Source: Pseudomonas sp. SCB32
Lineage (GTDB): Bacteria; Pseudomonadota; Gammaproteobacteria; Pseudomonadales; Pseudomonadaceae
NCBI RefSeq assembly: GCF_009189165.1
Contig: NZ_CP045118.1
Span: 868,001-932,000 of the forward strand
DNA: 64,000 nucleotides
Direction: 5' to 3'
This document shows, piece by piece, positions 44,795 to 58,035 of the stretch; the first letter of the stretch is position 1; the number at the start of each line of letters is the position of its first letter. A program made the position numbers and the translations under genes. The notes under the pieces were generated by a model that did not search any database, was not told the origin of the DNA, and saw only the letters and a program-made list of their open reading frames with translations.

Positions 44795-45781
44795 TTGAGC
44801 ATGAATCCAATAATGATGTTTCTGGAAGAAATGGTGATATTCGTCAGGGTCGTCGAGAGTGGAAGTTTCTCGGAGGCCGCACGGCAGTTGGGAATATCAC
44901 CTTCGGCGGCCAGCAGGGGCGTGTCCAAGCTGGAGAAGGGGCTGTCGGTGCAGCTGCTCCAGCGCACCACGCGCAAGCTGCGCCTGAGCGAGTTCGGCGA
45001 GGAGGTCTACCATTGCTGCCGAAGCATGGTGGCTTCGGCGAAGGCTGTAATGGAGATGGGGGCCAAGTTCGCCACAGAGCCGGAGGGAGTCGTACGCATA
45101 GGGGCTCCCAAGGCGATTGGCCGCTACGTCCTCCATCCGTTTATCCCCGAGTTTCTCCAGCACTATCCCAAGGTCGATGTCCAATTGCTGCTCGGGGATG
45201 GCCACCATGATCTGATTGACGGGAATCTCGACCTGTTGGTGCGCGTGACCGATCACCCGCCTCCCGGCCTGGTGGGGCGCCGTCTCTTCCCCATCCGAAC
45301 GGTTCTCTGCGCATCGCCCGATTACTTGGTGGAGCATGACGTACCGTTGCACCCGCAAGAGCTGGAGCGACACTTCTGCATTGGCGAGGGAGGGACGACC
45401 TCAGGCGGGCCATGGCAATTCAGAAAGGGGGCGGACAGGGTCAGGGTCCAGGCAGTCAACCGCTATTCCATCAACCACTCCGAGGGGCGGTTGGATGCCG
45501 CGATGAGCCACATAGGGGTTACCTGCCTGCCCCAGTTCGTCGCAAGGGAGGAGCTTGAGCGCAGTCGGATCGTGCAATTGCTGCCCGAATGGGAGTTCAC
45601 GGGGGCGGGAGGGCAGGGCAGCGCCTGGTTGCTCTACCAGTCGACCCATTTTCTGCCGTTGAAGGTTCGTGCCGTGGTCGATCACCTGGTGGACCGTGTG
45701 CGCCAGCTTTCATGGCTCCACGATGATGGCGCAAGCGCGGGAGAAGCCGGGTCGGGATCACGGCCGGAACGTATTAACTGA
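44795..45781 (+). CDS. LysR-family regulator next to the T6SS
   Basis: Transcription factor of 328 residues. The winged helix-turn-helix is at ~10-70 (GSFSEAARQLGISPSAASRG) and the LysR substrate-binding domain follows. The TTG at 44795 lies nine bases after a strong AAGGAG, whereas the first ATG (44801) is 15 away, so TTG is likely. The last ~20 residues are low complexity (GASAGEAGSGSRPERIN). It is divergent from tssA and convergent with prpF. Control of the T6SS is plausible from position but not shown; it could also be unrelated. Confidence 0.88.
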   Translation: MSMNPIMMFLEEMVIFVRVVESGSFSEAARQLGISPSAASRGVSKLEKGLSVQLLQRTTRKLRLSEFGEEVYHCCRSMVASAKAVMEMGAKFATEPEGVVRIGAPKAIGRYVLHPFIPEFLQHYPKVDVQLLLGDGHHDLIDGNLDLLVRVTDHPPPGLVGRRLFPIRTVLCASPDYLVEHDVPLHPQELERHFCIGEGGTTSGGPWQFRKGADRVRVQAVNRYSINHSEGRLDAAMSHIGVTCLPQFVAREELERSRIVQLLPEWEFTGAGGQGSAWLLYQSTHFLPLKVRAVVDHLVDRVRQLSWLHDDGASAGEAGSGSRPERIN

Positions 45782-45904
45782 TGCATCCGTGAACGACGAA
45801 GGCCGGGGGACGGCCTTCGTCAGGCAATCATTGAGCAGGCGGCAGCGGAGCTGTTCGTTCGAACTTCCGCCTATGGCGTTCCTTAGTTCACGGCGTCAGT
45901 TGTC

Positions 45905-47092
45905 TCAGAACGAGTCGTCCGGCACACGAACCCAGCCTTCCATGAGGATGCGCGAACTGCGGCTCATGATGGCCTTGGTCACGGTCCATTCACCGTTCAC
46001 CTGCTTGGCCTCGGCGCCCACGCGCAGGGTGCCGGAGGGGTGGCCGAAGCGCACGGCGCTGCGCTCGCCACCGCCGGCGGCGAGGTTCACCAGGGTGCCG
46101 GGAATGGCGGCAGCGGTGCCTATGGCCACGGCGGCGGTGCCCATCATGGCGTGGTGCAGCTTGCCCATGGACAGCGCGCGCACCAGCAGGTCGACGTCGC
46201 CGGCCTTCACCTGCTTGCCGCTGGAGGACAGGTAGTCCTTGGGCGGGGAGACGAAGGCGATCTTCGGCGTGTGCTGGCGGGTCGCGGCTTCTTCCGGGGT
46301 CTTGATCAGGCCCATGCGCAGGGCGCCGGCGATGCGGAATTTCTCGAAGCGCGCCAGTTGCTCGGGGTCGCCATTGATGGCTTCGCGCAGCTCGGCGCCG
46401 GTGTAGCCGATGTCCTGGGCGTTGACGAAGATGGTCGGGATGCCGGCGGTGATCATGGTCGCCTTGAAGGTGCCGATGCCGGGGACTTCCAGGTCGTCCA
46501 CCAGGTTGCCGGTGGGGAACATGGCGCCGCCGTCTTCACCGTCGTCGGACGGGTCGAGGAACTCCAGCACGATCTCGGCGGCGGGGAAGGTCACGCCGTC
46601 CAGCTCGAATTCGCCGGTTTCCTGCACCTGGCCGTTGGTGACCGGCACGTGGGCGATGATGGTCTTCTGGATGTTGGCCTGCCAGATGCGTACTACGCAG
46701 GTGCCGTTGTCCGGGATGCGCGAGGGGTCGACCAGGCCGGCGTGGATGGCGAAGGAGCCGGCGGCAGTGGAGAGGTTGCCGCAGTTGCCGCTCCAGTCGA
46801 CGAAGGCCTTGTCGATGGAAATCTGCCCGTAGAGGTAGTCGACGTCGTGGTTCGGCTGGGTGCTTTTCGACAGGATCACGCACTTGCTGGTGCTAGAGGT
46901 CGCGCCGCCCATGCCATCGATGTGCGCGCTGTACGGATCGGGGCTGCCGATCACGCGCATGAACAGCTTGTCACGGGCCGCGCCGGGCACCTGGCAGCGC
47001 TCGGGCAGGTCCTGCAGGCGGAAGAACACGCCCTTGCTGGTGCCGCCACGGATGTAGGTGGCGGGGATCTTCACTTGGGGTACGTGGGGCAT
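45905..47092 (-). CDS. prpF: 2-methylaconitate cis-trans isomerase PrpF
   Basis: Isomerase of 395 residues that works with AcnD in the methylcitrate cycle, turning the AcnD product into cis-2-methylaconitate. IPATYIRGGTSKGVFFRLQD, DGMGGATSSTSKCVILSKST and DWSGNCGNLSTAAGSFAIHA are PrpF signatures, the last holding a catalytic Cys. The start has AGGA upstream; the extra upstream frame runs into a REP doublet and is not coding. Last gene of the prp cluster. Confidence 0.96.
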   Translation of the reverse strand: MPHVPQVKIPATYIRGGTSKGVFFRLQDLPERCQVPGAARDKLFMRVIGSPDPYSAHIDGMGGATSSTSKCVILSKSTQPNHDVDYLYGQISIDKAFVDWSGNCGNLSTAAGSFAIHAGLVDPSRIPDNGTCVVRIWQANIQKTIIAHVPVTNGQVQETGEFELDGVTFPAAEIVLEFLDPSDDGEDGGAMFPTGNLVDDLEVPGIGTFKATMITAGIPTIFVNAQDIGYTGAELREAINGDPEQLARFEKFRIAGALRMGLIKTPEEAATRQHTPKIAFVSPPKDYLSSSGKQVKAGDVDLLVRALSMGKLHHAMMGTAAVAIGTAAAIPGTLVNLAAGGGERSAVRFGHPSGTLRVGAEAKQVNGEWTVTKAIMSRSSRILMEGWVRVPDDSF

Positions 47093-47114
47093 GGGAGATT
47101 CCTGGCAGTTCAAT

Positions 47115-47182
47115 GTAGGAGCGGGCCATGCCCGCGATGATCCCAGTGCGGAAATCGATCGCGGGCATGGCCCGCTCCTACG
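47115..47182. repeat. REP doublet between acnD and prpF
   Basis: GTAGGAGCGGGCCATGCCCG with its exact inverted partner CGGGCATGGCCCGCTCCTAC across a ~20-bp spacer. It lies inside the prp operon and could reduce prpF expression or shield the upstream mRNA from decay. Confidence 0.9.
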
Positions 47183-47225
47183 GAGTTTGTTCCGGCACGC
47201 CGCGGGGCGTGTCGGAGCCTTCACA

Positions 47226-49834
<2,609 letters not shown>

Positions 49835-49838
<4 letters not shown>

Positions 49839-50995
49839 TTGCGGTCCTTGAGCGGCACGAACTGCAGATCTTCCGGGCCAACGTAGTTGGCACTCGGGCG
49901 GATGATCTTGCCGTCGATGCGCTGCTCGATGACGTGGGCGGACCAGCCGGCGGTGCGGGCGATCACGAACAGCGGGGTGAACATGGCGGTCGGCACGCCC
50001 ATCATGTGGTAGCTGACGGCGCTGAACCAGTCGAGGTTGGGGAACATCTTCTTGATTTCCCACATCACGCTTTCCAGGCGCTCGGCGATGTCATACATCT
50101 TGGTGTTGGACTGCTCGTTCGACAGCTGGTGAGCGACTTCCTTGATCACTTTGTTGCGCGGGTCGGACACGGTGTAGACCGGATGGCCGAAGCCGATCAC
50201 CACTTCCTTGCGCTCGACGCGGGCACGGATGTCGGCCTCGGCTTCGTTCGGGTTGTCGTAGCGCTTCTGGATCTCGAAGGCCACTTCGTTGGCGCCGCCG
50301 TGTTTCGGGCCGCGCAGCGCGCCGATGGCGCCAGCGATGCAGGAGTACATGTCCGAGCCGGTGCCGGCGATCACGCGAGAGGTGAAGGTCGAGGCGTTGA
50401 ACTCGTGCTCGGCGTACAGGTTGAGCGAGGTGTGCATGGCGCGCACCCAGGACTCGCGCGGCTTCTGGCCGTGCAGCAGGTGCAGGAAGTGGCCGCCGAT
50501 GGACTCATCGTCGGTCTCGACTTCGATGCGCTTGCCGTTGTGGCTGAAGTGGTACCAGTAGAGCAGGGCGGAGCCCAGGGAGGCCATCAGCTTGTCGGCG
50601 ATGTCGCGGGCGCCCGGATGGTTGTGGTCATCCTTCTCCGGCGACAGGCAGCCGAGCACGGACACGGCGGTGCGCATCACGTCCATCGGGTGGGCCGACG
50701 GCGGCAGGGTTTCCAGGGCGGCTTTCACGCCGGCCGGCAGGCCGCGCAGGGCTTTCAGCTTGGCCTTGTAGCCGGCCAGTTCGGCGGCGTTGGGCAGCTT
50801 GCCGTGGACCAGCAGGTGGGCGATTTCCTCGAAGTCGCAGCGGTTGGCGAAGTCCAGGACGTCATAGCCACGGTAGTGCAGGTCGTTGCCGGTGCGGCCG
50901 ACGGTGCACAGGGCGGTGTTGCCAGCGGCGGTGCCACTCAGGGCCACGGACTTCTTCGGCTTGAAGCCGGTGGTGGTTTCTGCGGTAGCGCTCAT
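49835..50995 (-). CDS. prpC: 2-methylcitrate synthase
   Basis: Condenses propionyl-CoA with oxaloacetate. It has 386 residues, citrate-synthase fold, with [20 protein letters not shown], then [20 protein letters not shown] and [20 protein letters not shown] holding active-site His residues. The ATG at 50993-50995, seven bases after GAGGAG, is used in place of an upstream ATG. Coupled to acnD by overlap. Confidence 0.96.
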
Positions 50996-51034
50996 CGCGT
51001 GTCTCCTCATCAAATCCGGTTGCTTGTTCTTGTC

Positions 51035-51148
51035 CCCCGGCTTGGGCCGGGGTCTCGGTTCGAATCTGGTTGGCGGATAACGCCTGTGGCGTTATGCGCC
51101 CTACGTTTGCCTGTTTCGTCATCCCCGCGAACGGGGGGACCCGGAAAC
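51035..51148. repeat. Cluster of three dyads between prpB and prpC
   Basis: A 7-bp stem CCCCGGC/GCCGGGG (51035-51052), the Pseudomonas repeat GGCGGATAACGCC-TGTGGCGTTATGCGCC (about 51072-51112), and CATCCCCGCGAACGGGGGGA (about 51121-51140), itself a widespread short element. The 193-bp gap is the largest in the operon and could partly uncouple prpC-acnD-prpF from prpR-prpB. Confidence 0.7.
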
Positions 51149-51188
51149 AGTGGCGAATCCGGCATGTAGCCCGATTCGCCGATTCATC

Positions 51189-52076
51189 TCACTTCTTGCC
51201 AGCAGCGAACAGCGCGTCGAGCTTCTGCTCGAAAGCGTGGTAACCGATGCGGTCGTACAGCTCGGCACGGGTCTGCATCAGCTCGATCACGTTCTGCTGG
51301 TGACCTTCCTGGCGGATCGCGGTGTACACGGCTTCGGCTGCCTTGTTGGCGGCGCGGAAGGCCGACAGCGGGTACAGCTGGATGGCCACGCCGACCGAGG
51401 CCAGCTCATCGCGGGTGAACAGCGGGGTGGCGCCGAACTCGGTGATGTTGGCCAGGATCGGCACGTTCAGCGCGTCGACGAAGCGCTTGTAGGTCGGCAG
51501 GTCGTAGGCGGCTTCGGCAAAGATCGCATCGGCGCCGGCCTCGACGTAGCGCTGGCAGCGCTCGATGGCGGCGTCCACGCCTTCGGCCTGGATGGCGTCG
51601 GTACGGGCGATCAGGAAGAAGTTCGGGTCGGTCTTGGCGTCGGCGGCGGCTTTCACGCGGTCAGCCATTTCCTCGACAGAGACGATTTCCTTGCCCGGAC
51701 GGTGACCGCAGCGCTTGGCGCCGACCTGGTCTTCGATGTGGGCGGCGGCGGCACCGGCCTTGATCAGGCTCTTCACGGTGCGCTCGATATTGAAGGCGCT
51801 GGGGCCGAAGCCGGTATCGATGTCCACCAGCAGCGGCAGGTCGCAGACGTCGGTGATGCGGCGCACGTCGGTGAGCACGTCATCCAGGGTGTTGATGCCC
51901 AGGTCCGGCAGGCCGAGGGAGCCCGCGGCCACGCCGCCACCGGAGAGGTAGATGGCCTTGAAGCCGGCGCGCTTGGCCAGCAGCGCGTGGTTGGCGTTGA
52001 TCGCGCCGATCACCTGCAGCGGCTTTTCTACGGCAAGGGCGTCACGGAAACGTTGGCCGGCGGTCTTGTAGCTCAT
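51189..52076 (-). CDS. prpB: 2-methylisocitrate lyase
   Basis: Cleaves 2-methylisocitrate to pyruvate and succinate. It has 295 residues; the isocitrate-lyase/PEP-mutase signature is [14 protein letters not shown] with the catalytic Cys. [20 protein letters not shown], then [18 protein letters not shown], is typical for PrpB. Overlaps prpR by ATGA. Confidence 0.97.
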   Translation of the reverse strand: MSYKTAGQRFRDALAVEKPLQVIGAINANHALLAKRAGFKAIYLSGGGVAAGSLGLPDLGINTLDDVLTDVRRITDVCDLPLLVDIDTGFGPSAFNIERTVKSLIKAGAAAAHIEDQVGAKRCGHRPGKEIVSVEEMADRVKAAADAKTDPNFFLIARTDAIQAEGVDAAIERCQRYVEAGADAIFAEAAYDLPTYKRFVDALNVPILANITEFGATPLFTRDELASVGVAIQLYPLSAFRAANKAAEAVYTAIRQEGHQQNVIELMQTRAELYDRIGYHAFEQKLDALFAAGKK

Positions 52077-52795
52077 TGTTCACCTCGTTCGTTGGCTGTC
52101 TTGGCTTGGGCGTCCAGGTAGTGACGCTCCACATTGCGTTTCGAGGCGCCGATGTGACGGCGCATCAGCAACTCGGCCAGTTCGCCGTCACGATCGGCGA
52201 TGGCATCGAGAATCCGGTGGTGCTCGGCGAAGGCCTGGCGCGGCCGGTTGGGCGTCGCCGAGAACTGCAGGCGGTACATGCGAACCAGCTGGTACAGCTC
52301 GCCGCAGAGCATGCGAGTGAGGGTGCGGTTGCCGCTGCCCTGGATGATCCGGTAGTGGAAGTCGTAATCGCCTTCCTGCTGGTAGTAGCCACGGCCGGCC
52401 TGGAAGGCCTCGTCGCGCTCGTGGGTGTCGAGCACCCGGCGCAGCTCGTCGATCTCGGCCTGGCTCATGCGCTCGGCGGCCAGGCGGCAGGCCATGCCTT
52501 CGAGGGACTCGCGGATCTCGTAGAGCTCCAGCAGTTCCTCGTGGCTCAGCGACACCACCCGCGCGCCAACGTGGGGCACGCGCACCAGCAGCTTCTGGCC
52601 TTCCAGGCGGTGGATCGCCTCGCGCAGCGGGCCCCGGCTGATGCCGTAGGTGCGCGCCAGTTCCGGCTCGGAAATCTTGCTGCCGGGGGCGATCTCGCCC
52701 TTGACGATGGCGGACTGGATCTTGCGGAACACGTGTTCCGATAGAGTCTCGCTGTCGTCGGGAACCGGGCTTGGCAGAGTCAGGCTATCGTTCAT
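52073..52795 (-). CDS. prpR: GntR/FCD-family regulator of the prp genes
   Basis: Regulator of 240 residues, first gene of the prp operon. The winged helix ([20 protein letters not shown], then [20 protein letters not shown]) is followed by an all-helical FCD ligand domain with metal-type residues ([14 protein letters not shown] and [14 protein letters not shown]). This differs from the Fis/sigma-54 PrpR of enterobacteria. Propionate-pathway acids are likely effectors. It presumably represses its own operon through the TGTCGACA sites annotated upstream. Confidence 0.9.
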   Translation of the reverse strand: MNDSLTLPSPVPDDSETLSEHVFRKIQSAIVKGEIAPGSKISEPELARTYGISRGPLREAIHRLEGQKLLVRVPHVGARVVSLSHEELLELYEIRESLEGMACRLAAERMSQAEIDELRRVLDTHERDEAFQAGRGYYQQEGDYDFHYRIIQGSGNRTLTRMLCGELYQLVRMYRLQFSATPNRPRQAFAEHHRILDAIADRDGELAELLMRRHIGASKRNVERHYLDAQAKTANERGEQ

Positions 52796-52796
52796 G

Positions 52797-52808
52797 GTGT
52801 CGACAATC
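52797..52808. promoter_or_regulatory. Candidate PrpR operator 1
   Basis: GTGTCGACAATC with palindromic core TGTCGACA; it lies directly before the prpR ATG, over the ribosome-site region. The form TTGTCGACAA is typical for FCD-type GntR sites. Confidence 0.6.
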
Positions 52809-52869
52809 TTCTTGATGTGCGGCGAAAGCTACCCCTCGAAGAGGTCTCGGTCAATCAAGATTTGATGAA

Positions 52870-52881
52870 GTGTCGACAATC
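52870..52881. promoter_or_regulatory. Candidate PrpR operator 2
   Basis: Exact second copy of GTGTCGACAATC, 73 bp (about seven helical turns) from operator 1, so both face the same side of the DNA. Confidence 0.6.
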
Positions 52882-53025
52882 GTCTAACAAACCCTTGGGA
52901 TTATGCCCAAGCGAGGCGGTCAGTCGGCGGCGCTGTCCGCGAGAATGGCGCAAATCCCCTCGTCAGGCTGTGAGCCGGCGCCGCTCAGGCCCGCTACGAT
53001 CGGGGGAAAAACGGAGATCGCGCGT

Positions 53026-53637
53026 ATGCAACTCTACGACCGTTATGTCCTGCCCCGGCTGATCGATTTCGCCTGCGGCCTGGGTGATGTGATGAAGCAG
53101 CGCTCGCTGCTGGTGCCGCGCGCCCATGGTCGGGTGCTGGAGATCGGCATGGGCACCGGGCTGAACCTGTCGTTCTACGATCCGGCGAAAGTGTCGACAA
53201 TCGTCGGGGTCGATCCGGCGGCGCAGATGCAGAAGCTCGCCCGCGAGCGCGTCGCGCGCATCGGCATCCCGGTGGAGATGGTGGCGCTGGAGCTGGGCGA
53301 GATCCGCGCCGACTCCGGCAGCTTCGACAGCATCGTCTGCACCTTCACCCTGTGCAGCATTCCCGATGCGGTGGCGGCGCTGAAGGAAATGCGCCGCGTG
53401 CTCAAGCCCGGCGGCGAGTTCCTCTTCTGCGAGCACGGCCTGGCGCCGGACGCCAGCGTGCGCGCCTGGCAGCACCGGCTGACCCCGGTATGGAAGCCGC
53501 TGGCCGGCGGCTGTCACCTCGACCGCGACATGCCGTCGCTGATCCAGGCCGGCGGCTTCATGCTGCGCGAGCTGGTCCAGGACTACCTGCCGGGGCCTCG
53601 GCCGATGACCTATGTCTACCGCGGCATGGCCGACTGA
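53026..53637 (+). CDS. Class I SAM-dependent methyltransferase
   Basis: Methyltransferase of 203 residues. MQLYDRYVLPRLIDFACGLG, then SAM motif I VLEIGMGTGLNLSFYDP, acidic GVDPAAQMQ, and FDSIVCTFTLCSIPDAVAAL, then MRRVLKPGGEFLFCEHGLAP. It resembles METTL7/UbiE-like enzymes; substrate unknown. The ATG at 53026 after ACGGAGA is preferred over an upstream in-frame ATG because family likeness starts here. Divergent from prpR. Its coding sequence contains the third copy of the operator-like GTGTCGACAATC (53191-53202). Confidence 0.9.
   Translation: MQLYDRYVLPRLIDFACGLGDVMKQRSLLVPRAHGRVLEIGMGTGLNLSFYDPAKVSTIVGVDPAAQMQKLARERVARIGIPVEMVALELGEIRADSGSFDSIVCTFTLCSIPDAVAALKEMRRVLKPGGEFLFCEHGLAPDASVRAWQHRLTPVWKPLAGGCHLDRDMPSLIQAGGFMLRELVQDYLPGPRPMTYVYRGMAD
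53191..53202. promoter_or_regulatory. Third operator-like GTGTCGACAATC, inside the methyltransferase gene
   Basis: Shares a 16-mer (AGTGTCGACAATCGTC) with operator 2. It could be an auxiliary site for a looping regulator or a coincidence in coding sequence (codons for K-V-S-T-I-V). Confidence 0.35.
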
Positions 53638-53641
53638 GGGC

Positions 53642-53884
53642 TCAGGCGGCGCGGTGCAGCGGGGTGACGCTGAGGATGTGCGAGCTGGCGAGGAACAAGT
53701 CCTGCACGGCGCCACTGGGCGCCTCGCCGTTCTGGCAGTCATCCAGGCGCACCATGGCGGGTGCATGGCCTTCGTACAGGGCGAGGAAGTCTTCCCGGCT
53801 GATGCGGCCGTGAAGGATGCGTTGCGGGCGGTAGGGAGACCAGGTCTCCACTTCGACCCAGAGGCTGTCGGGATCGGTATGCAT
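53642..53884 (-). CDS. Small conserved-type hypothetical protein
   Basis: Eighty residues, acidic, no membrane segment or motif recognised (e.g. WVEVETWSPYRPQRILHGRI, then SREDFLALYEGHAPAMVRLD). The frame fills the space exactly between the methyltransferase stop (4 bp away, convergent) and the next gap, with a GGAA before the ATG. Coding is likely from the composition and placement; function unknown. Confidence 0.6.
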   Translation of the reverse strand: MHTDPDSLWVEVETWSPYRPQRILHGRISREDFLALYEGHAPAMVRLDDCQNGEAPSGAVQDLFLASSHILSVTPLHRAA

Positions 53885-54000
53885 GGCGGGTGTTCCAGTG
53901 GGGAAAATAGGGTGCCTACTCTAGACACCCGCCCCGCGCATAATTCATCGGAGACATCTGATTAATTTGTAGGAAATTATTTTCACGCCGGGCATCTGTC

Positions 54001-54894
54001 CTACGGCAACGCTGCAAAAGCCGCCGCCCAATCCTTGGCGAAAGCCTCGAACGGAGTCGTCGTGGTGTTGGTCGGCGAACGCTCTTCCCGTGCGCGTACC
54101 CGCCCGCTGTTGATCGCTTCGGCCAACTCCGCGTAGCAGCCCGCCACGCTGGCGGAGAAGCCCACCTGTTGCAGGCCCTCGGCCAGCTCCTCCGGCGATA
54201 CCTGGATGTAAGGCAGCTGCGGCTTGCCGATGGCGGCGCCGAGCAGGCGGGTCGCTTCGGCGTAGCTGAGGTCACGTTGGCCGAGCACCTCGCGGGTCCC
54301 CACGCCCTGCCAGTCGCGAGCGAGCAGGGCACGGCTGGCAGCGTCGGCCACGTCGGCGGTGGCGACCATCGGCACCGGTACGTCCGGCGCCACCGCGTCG
54401 CTGTAGCAGTCGTAGGCGCGGACGACTTCCAGCGCGCCATACAGGTTCTCGAACAGCGCGCCGGAGCGCAGCATCAATACGTTCACCTCCGGCGGCAGCG
54501 TGAGTAGGCGCTGTTCCTGGTCATGCATGCTGACGATCGGCCCACTGCCGGACGGTACGTCCGCCCCGACGCTGCTGAGGAACACCACCCGGCGTACGCC
54601 GCTGCGGCGGATGGCTTGCAGGATGGCCTCGCCCTGGGCGGCCTGCTGCTGGCGGTAGTCCTCGGTGTCCGGGCCGTAGGCGAGCAGGGTGTAGATTGCC
54701 TCGGCGCCCTGGAAGGCCTCGGCGAGGAAGTCGGCGTCGTCCGGCTCGCCGACGGCGATCTGCGCGCCGGCGGCGGCCAGCGGGGCGAGACGCTCGGCGC
54801 TGCGCCCGAGGGCGCGGACCGGCACGCTGGCGTTAAGCAGGGTCTGGCAGATTCTCGAACCGGTACGACCGGTGGCGCCCATTACGGTGATCAT
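54001..54894 (-). CDS. NmrA-like NAD(P)-binding oxidoreductase
   Basis: Atypical short-chain reductase of 297 residues. It starts MITVMGATGRTGSRICQTLL, a GxxGxxG dinucleotide motif, and includes RRVVFLSSVGADVPSGSGPI and VPMVATADVADAASRALLA, as in NmrA/quinone-reductase-2-like proteins. GAGGA lies nine bases before the ATG. It faces a divergent AraC regulator across 169 bp, a common regulator-target layout. Substrate unknown. Confidence 0.86.
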   Translation of the reverse strand: MITVMGATGRTGSRICQTLLNASVPVRALGRSAERLAPLAAAGAQIAVGEPDDADFLAEAFQGAEAIYTLLAYGPDTEDYRQQQAAQGEAILQAIRRSGVRRVVFLSSVGADVPSGSGPIVSMHDQEQRLLTLPPEVNVLMLRSGALFENLYGALEVVRAYDCYSDAVAPDVPVPMVATADVADAASRALLARDWQGVGTREVLGQRDLSYAEATRLLGAAIGKPQLPYIQVSPEELAEGLQQVGFSASVAGCYAELAEAINSGRVRAREERSPTNTTTTPFEAFAKDWAAAFAALP

Positions 54895-55063
54895 GGCGAT
54901 GTCCTCGTGGTGGGCCTGTCCCGTGGCGCCCGCCGTGGGTTCGTTGGCCTGGGCTTAGTCTCCCGCTGATGCGCTGGACGGTTAATGCCTGGGAGTCGCC
55001 ACTTCATGCTCATTCGTCCAGATGTGCTGGACGATCCCCGGGTCGCGGGCCAGTCTCGACTCC

Positions 55064-56032
55064 ATGAACCAACCTGAAACCCTTCCCGCCGCCACCGACC
55101 CCTGGGCATCCGTCGATCCCCTGGGCGAGGCCCTGCATTTCCTGCGCATGAGCGGCACCTTCTATTGCCGCTCGGAGTTCACCGCGCCCTGGGGCCTGGA
55201 CCTGCCGGCCATGCCGCAGTGCCTGATGTTCCATGTGCTGACCCTGGGCGAATGCTGGTTGGAAGCCGAGGGTGCCGAGCCGTGCCGGCTGGCGCCCGGC
55301 GACCTGGTGCTGGTGCCCCATGGCGAGGGGCACCGGCTGGTCAGCGCGCCGGGCGAGCCGGCGGCGGGGCTGTTCGACCTGCCACGCGCGTACGCCAGCG
55401 ACCGCTACGAGGTGCTGCGCCAGGGCGGTGGCGGCGAGCCGACGGCGATGATCTGCGGCGCGGTGCGCTTCGACCATCCCGCTGCGCTGCAACTGGTGCG
55501 CCTGCTGCCGCGCGTGCTGGAGGCGCGGATCAGCGATCCCGGCCAGCGCGACTGGCTGTTCAGCACGCTACGGCTGATGGAGTACGAGTCGCGAGCGATG
55601 CGGCCGGGCGGGGAGACGGTGATTACCCGGCTGGCGGATATCCTGGTGATCCAGGCCATCCGCGCCTGGATCGAGCAGGACCCGGCGGCGCAGACCGGTT
55701 GGCTTGGCGCATTGCAGGATCGCCAGCTGGGCCGCGCGCTCAGCCTGATCCACCGCGAGCCGGCGCGGGACTGGAGCCTGGCTGCGCTGGCCGGGGCGGC
55801 GGCGATGTCGCGCTCGGCCTTCGCCGCGCGCTTTGCCGAGAAGGTCGGCATGCCGGCCATGCACTATGTCACCCGCTGGCGCATGCACGTGGCGTTGAGC
55901 TGGTTGCAGGAGCGCGAGATTGCTGTCGCCGAGCTGGCCGAGCGCCTTGGCTACCAGTCCGAGGCGGCGTTCAGCCGGGCGTTCAAGCGTTGCATCGGGG
56001 TGTCGCCGGGGAGCGTGCGACGCAGCCTGTAG
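55064..56032 (+). CDS. AraC-family regulator with cupin sensor
   Basis: Regulator of 322 residues. The N-terminal cupin (PF12852-like) runs from about DPLGEALHFLRMSGTFYCRS through CRLAPGDLVLVPHGEGH; the AraC DNA-binding module is C-terminal (AAAMSRSAFAARFAEKVGM, then LGYQSEAAFSRAFKRCIGV). The ATG at 55064 suits the domain start; an upstream codon adds 14 unlikely residues. It probably controls the divergent NmrA-like gene. The TAG stop falls within a REP element. Confidence 0.88.
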   Translation: MNQPETLPAATDPWASVDPLGEALHFLRMSGTFYCRSEFTAPWGLDLPAMPQCLMFHVLTLGECWLEAEGAEPCRLAPGDLVLVPHGEGHRLVSAPGEPAAGLFDLPRAYASDRYEVLRQGGGGEPTAMICGAVRFDHPAALQLVRLLPRVLEARISDPGQRDWLFSTLRLMEYESRAMRPGGETVITRLADILVIQAIRAWIEQDPAAQTGWLGALQDRQLGRALSLIHREPARDWSLAALAGAAAMSRSAFAARFAEKVGMPAMHYVTRWRMHVALSWLQEREIAVAELAERLGYQSEAAFSRAFKRCIGVSPGSVRRSL

Positions 56033-56076
56033 GAGCGGGCCATGCGCGCGATCGCGGGCACGGCCCGCTCCTACAG
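56027..56076. repeat. REP inverted pair after the AraC gene
   Basis: CTGTAGGAGCGGGCC and GGCCCGCTCCTACAG form perfect 15-bp arms around a 20-bp GC-rich centre. The left arm supplies the stop codon of the AraC gene, as also happens with eatR and its repeat. Confidence 0.9.
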
Positions 56077-56120
56077 GGGAGTTCCGGCTGCAGGGCATGG
56101 CCCACCCCCGCAGGGATGGA

Positions 56121-56570
56121 TCAGAGCTGGATATCGTCGCGGATCAGCACGCAGGTGCAGCCATCGTTGTCTTCGCTCCAGTCGTGGAGGAAGTACATCT
56201 GGATCTTGCCGGCGTCCATCACCGCCAGGAAGTCGCCGATTTCGGGAACGAAGTAGCCCGGCGAACCCGGCTCGGCTTCGGACTCGATGCGCGCGTTGAA
56301 GAACAGCGTCGGGTCGGCGTCGTCGAAGAAGTCTTCGCGCTCGGCGGCGTCCCACTCGACGGGGGCTTCAAAGGGGCCGAGGAAGAGGACCTTGGCGCCC
56401 CCCATGTCCAGCTCTTCGGCATCCGGGTCATTGTCGTCCGGGCGGTAGACGTCGGCGTCCAGCGCCTCGGCGCTGGCGAGAATGGCGCGGCGCGCGGCCA
56501 TGCGCTGCTGCGGGTCGACGCCGGCATCGGCGCAGAGCTGGTTCCAGAGGGTTTCGGCTTGGGTGGACAT
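56121..56570 (-). CDS. Acidic protein of unknown function
   Basis: 149 residues, very acidic (e.g. VYRPDDNDPDAEELDMGGAK and WDAAEREDFFDDADPTLFFN), cytoplasmic, no motif that I can name. The C-terminus YFLHDWSEDNDGCTCVLIRD is reminiscent of SUKH-like or DUF1963-type small proteins, but this is weak. The ATG at 56568-56570 after GCGGGAG is clear; a longer upstream frame is not supported. Alone on the strand between a REP and aauR. Confidence 0.72.
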   Translation of the reverse strand: MSTQAETLWNQLCADAGVDPQQRMAARRAILASAEALDADVYRPDDNDPDAEELDMGGAKVLFLGPFEAPVEWDAAEREDFFDDADPTLFFNARIESEAEPGSPGYFVPEIGDFLAVMDAGKIQMYFLHDWSEDNDGCTCVLIRDDIQL

Positions 56571-56700
56571 GGTGGCTCCCGCTCGTGCGGCCGGTGGAAA
56601 GGGCGATAGTGTCGGGGAGGCGGCAGCGCAGATCAATGGGCGGGCGGTGGCTCCTACAGGTCGTCAGCCACACAGGCGATCCCGGAGAACCCCGGGCGGC

Positions 56701-58031
<1,331 letters not shown>

Positions 58032-58035
<4 letters not shown>

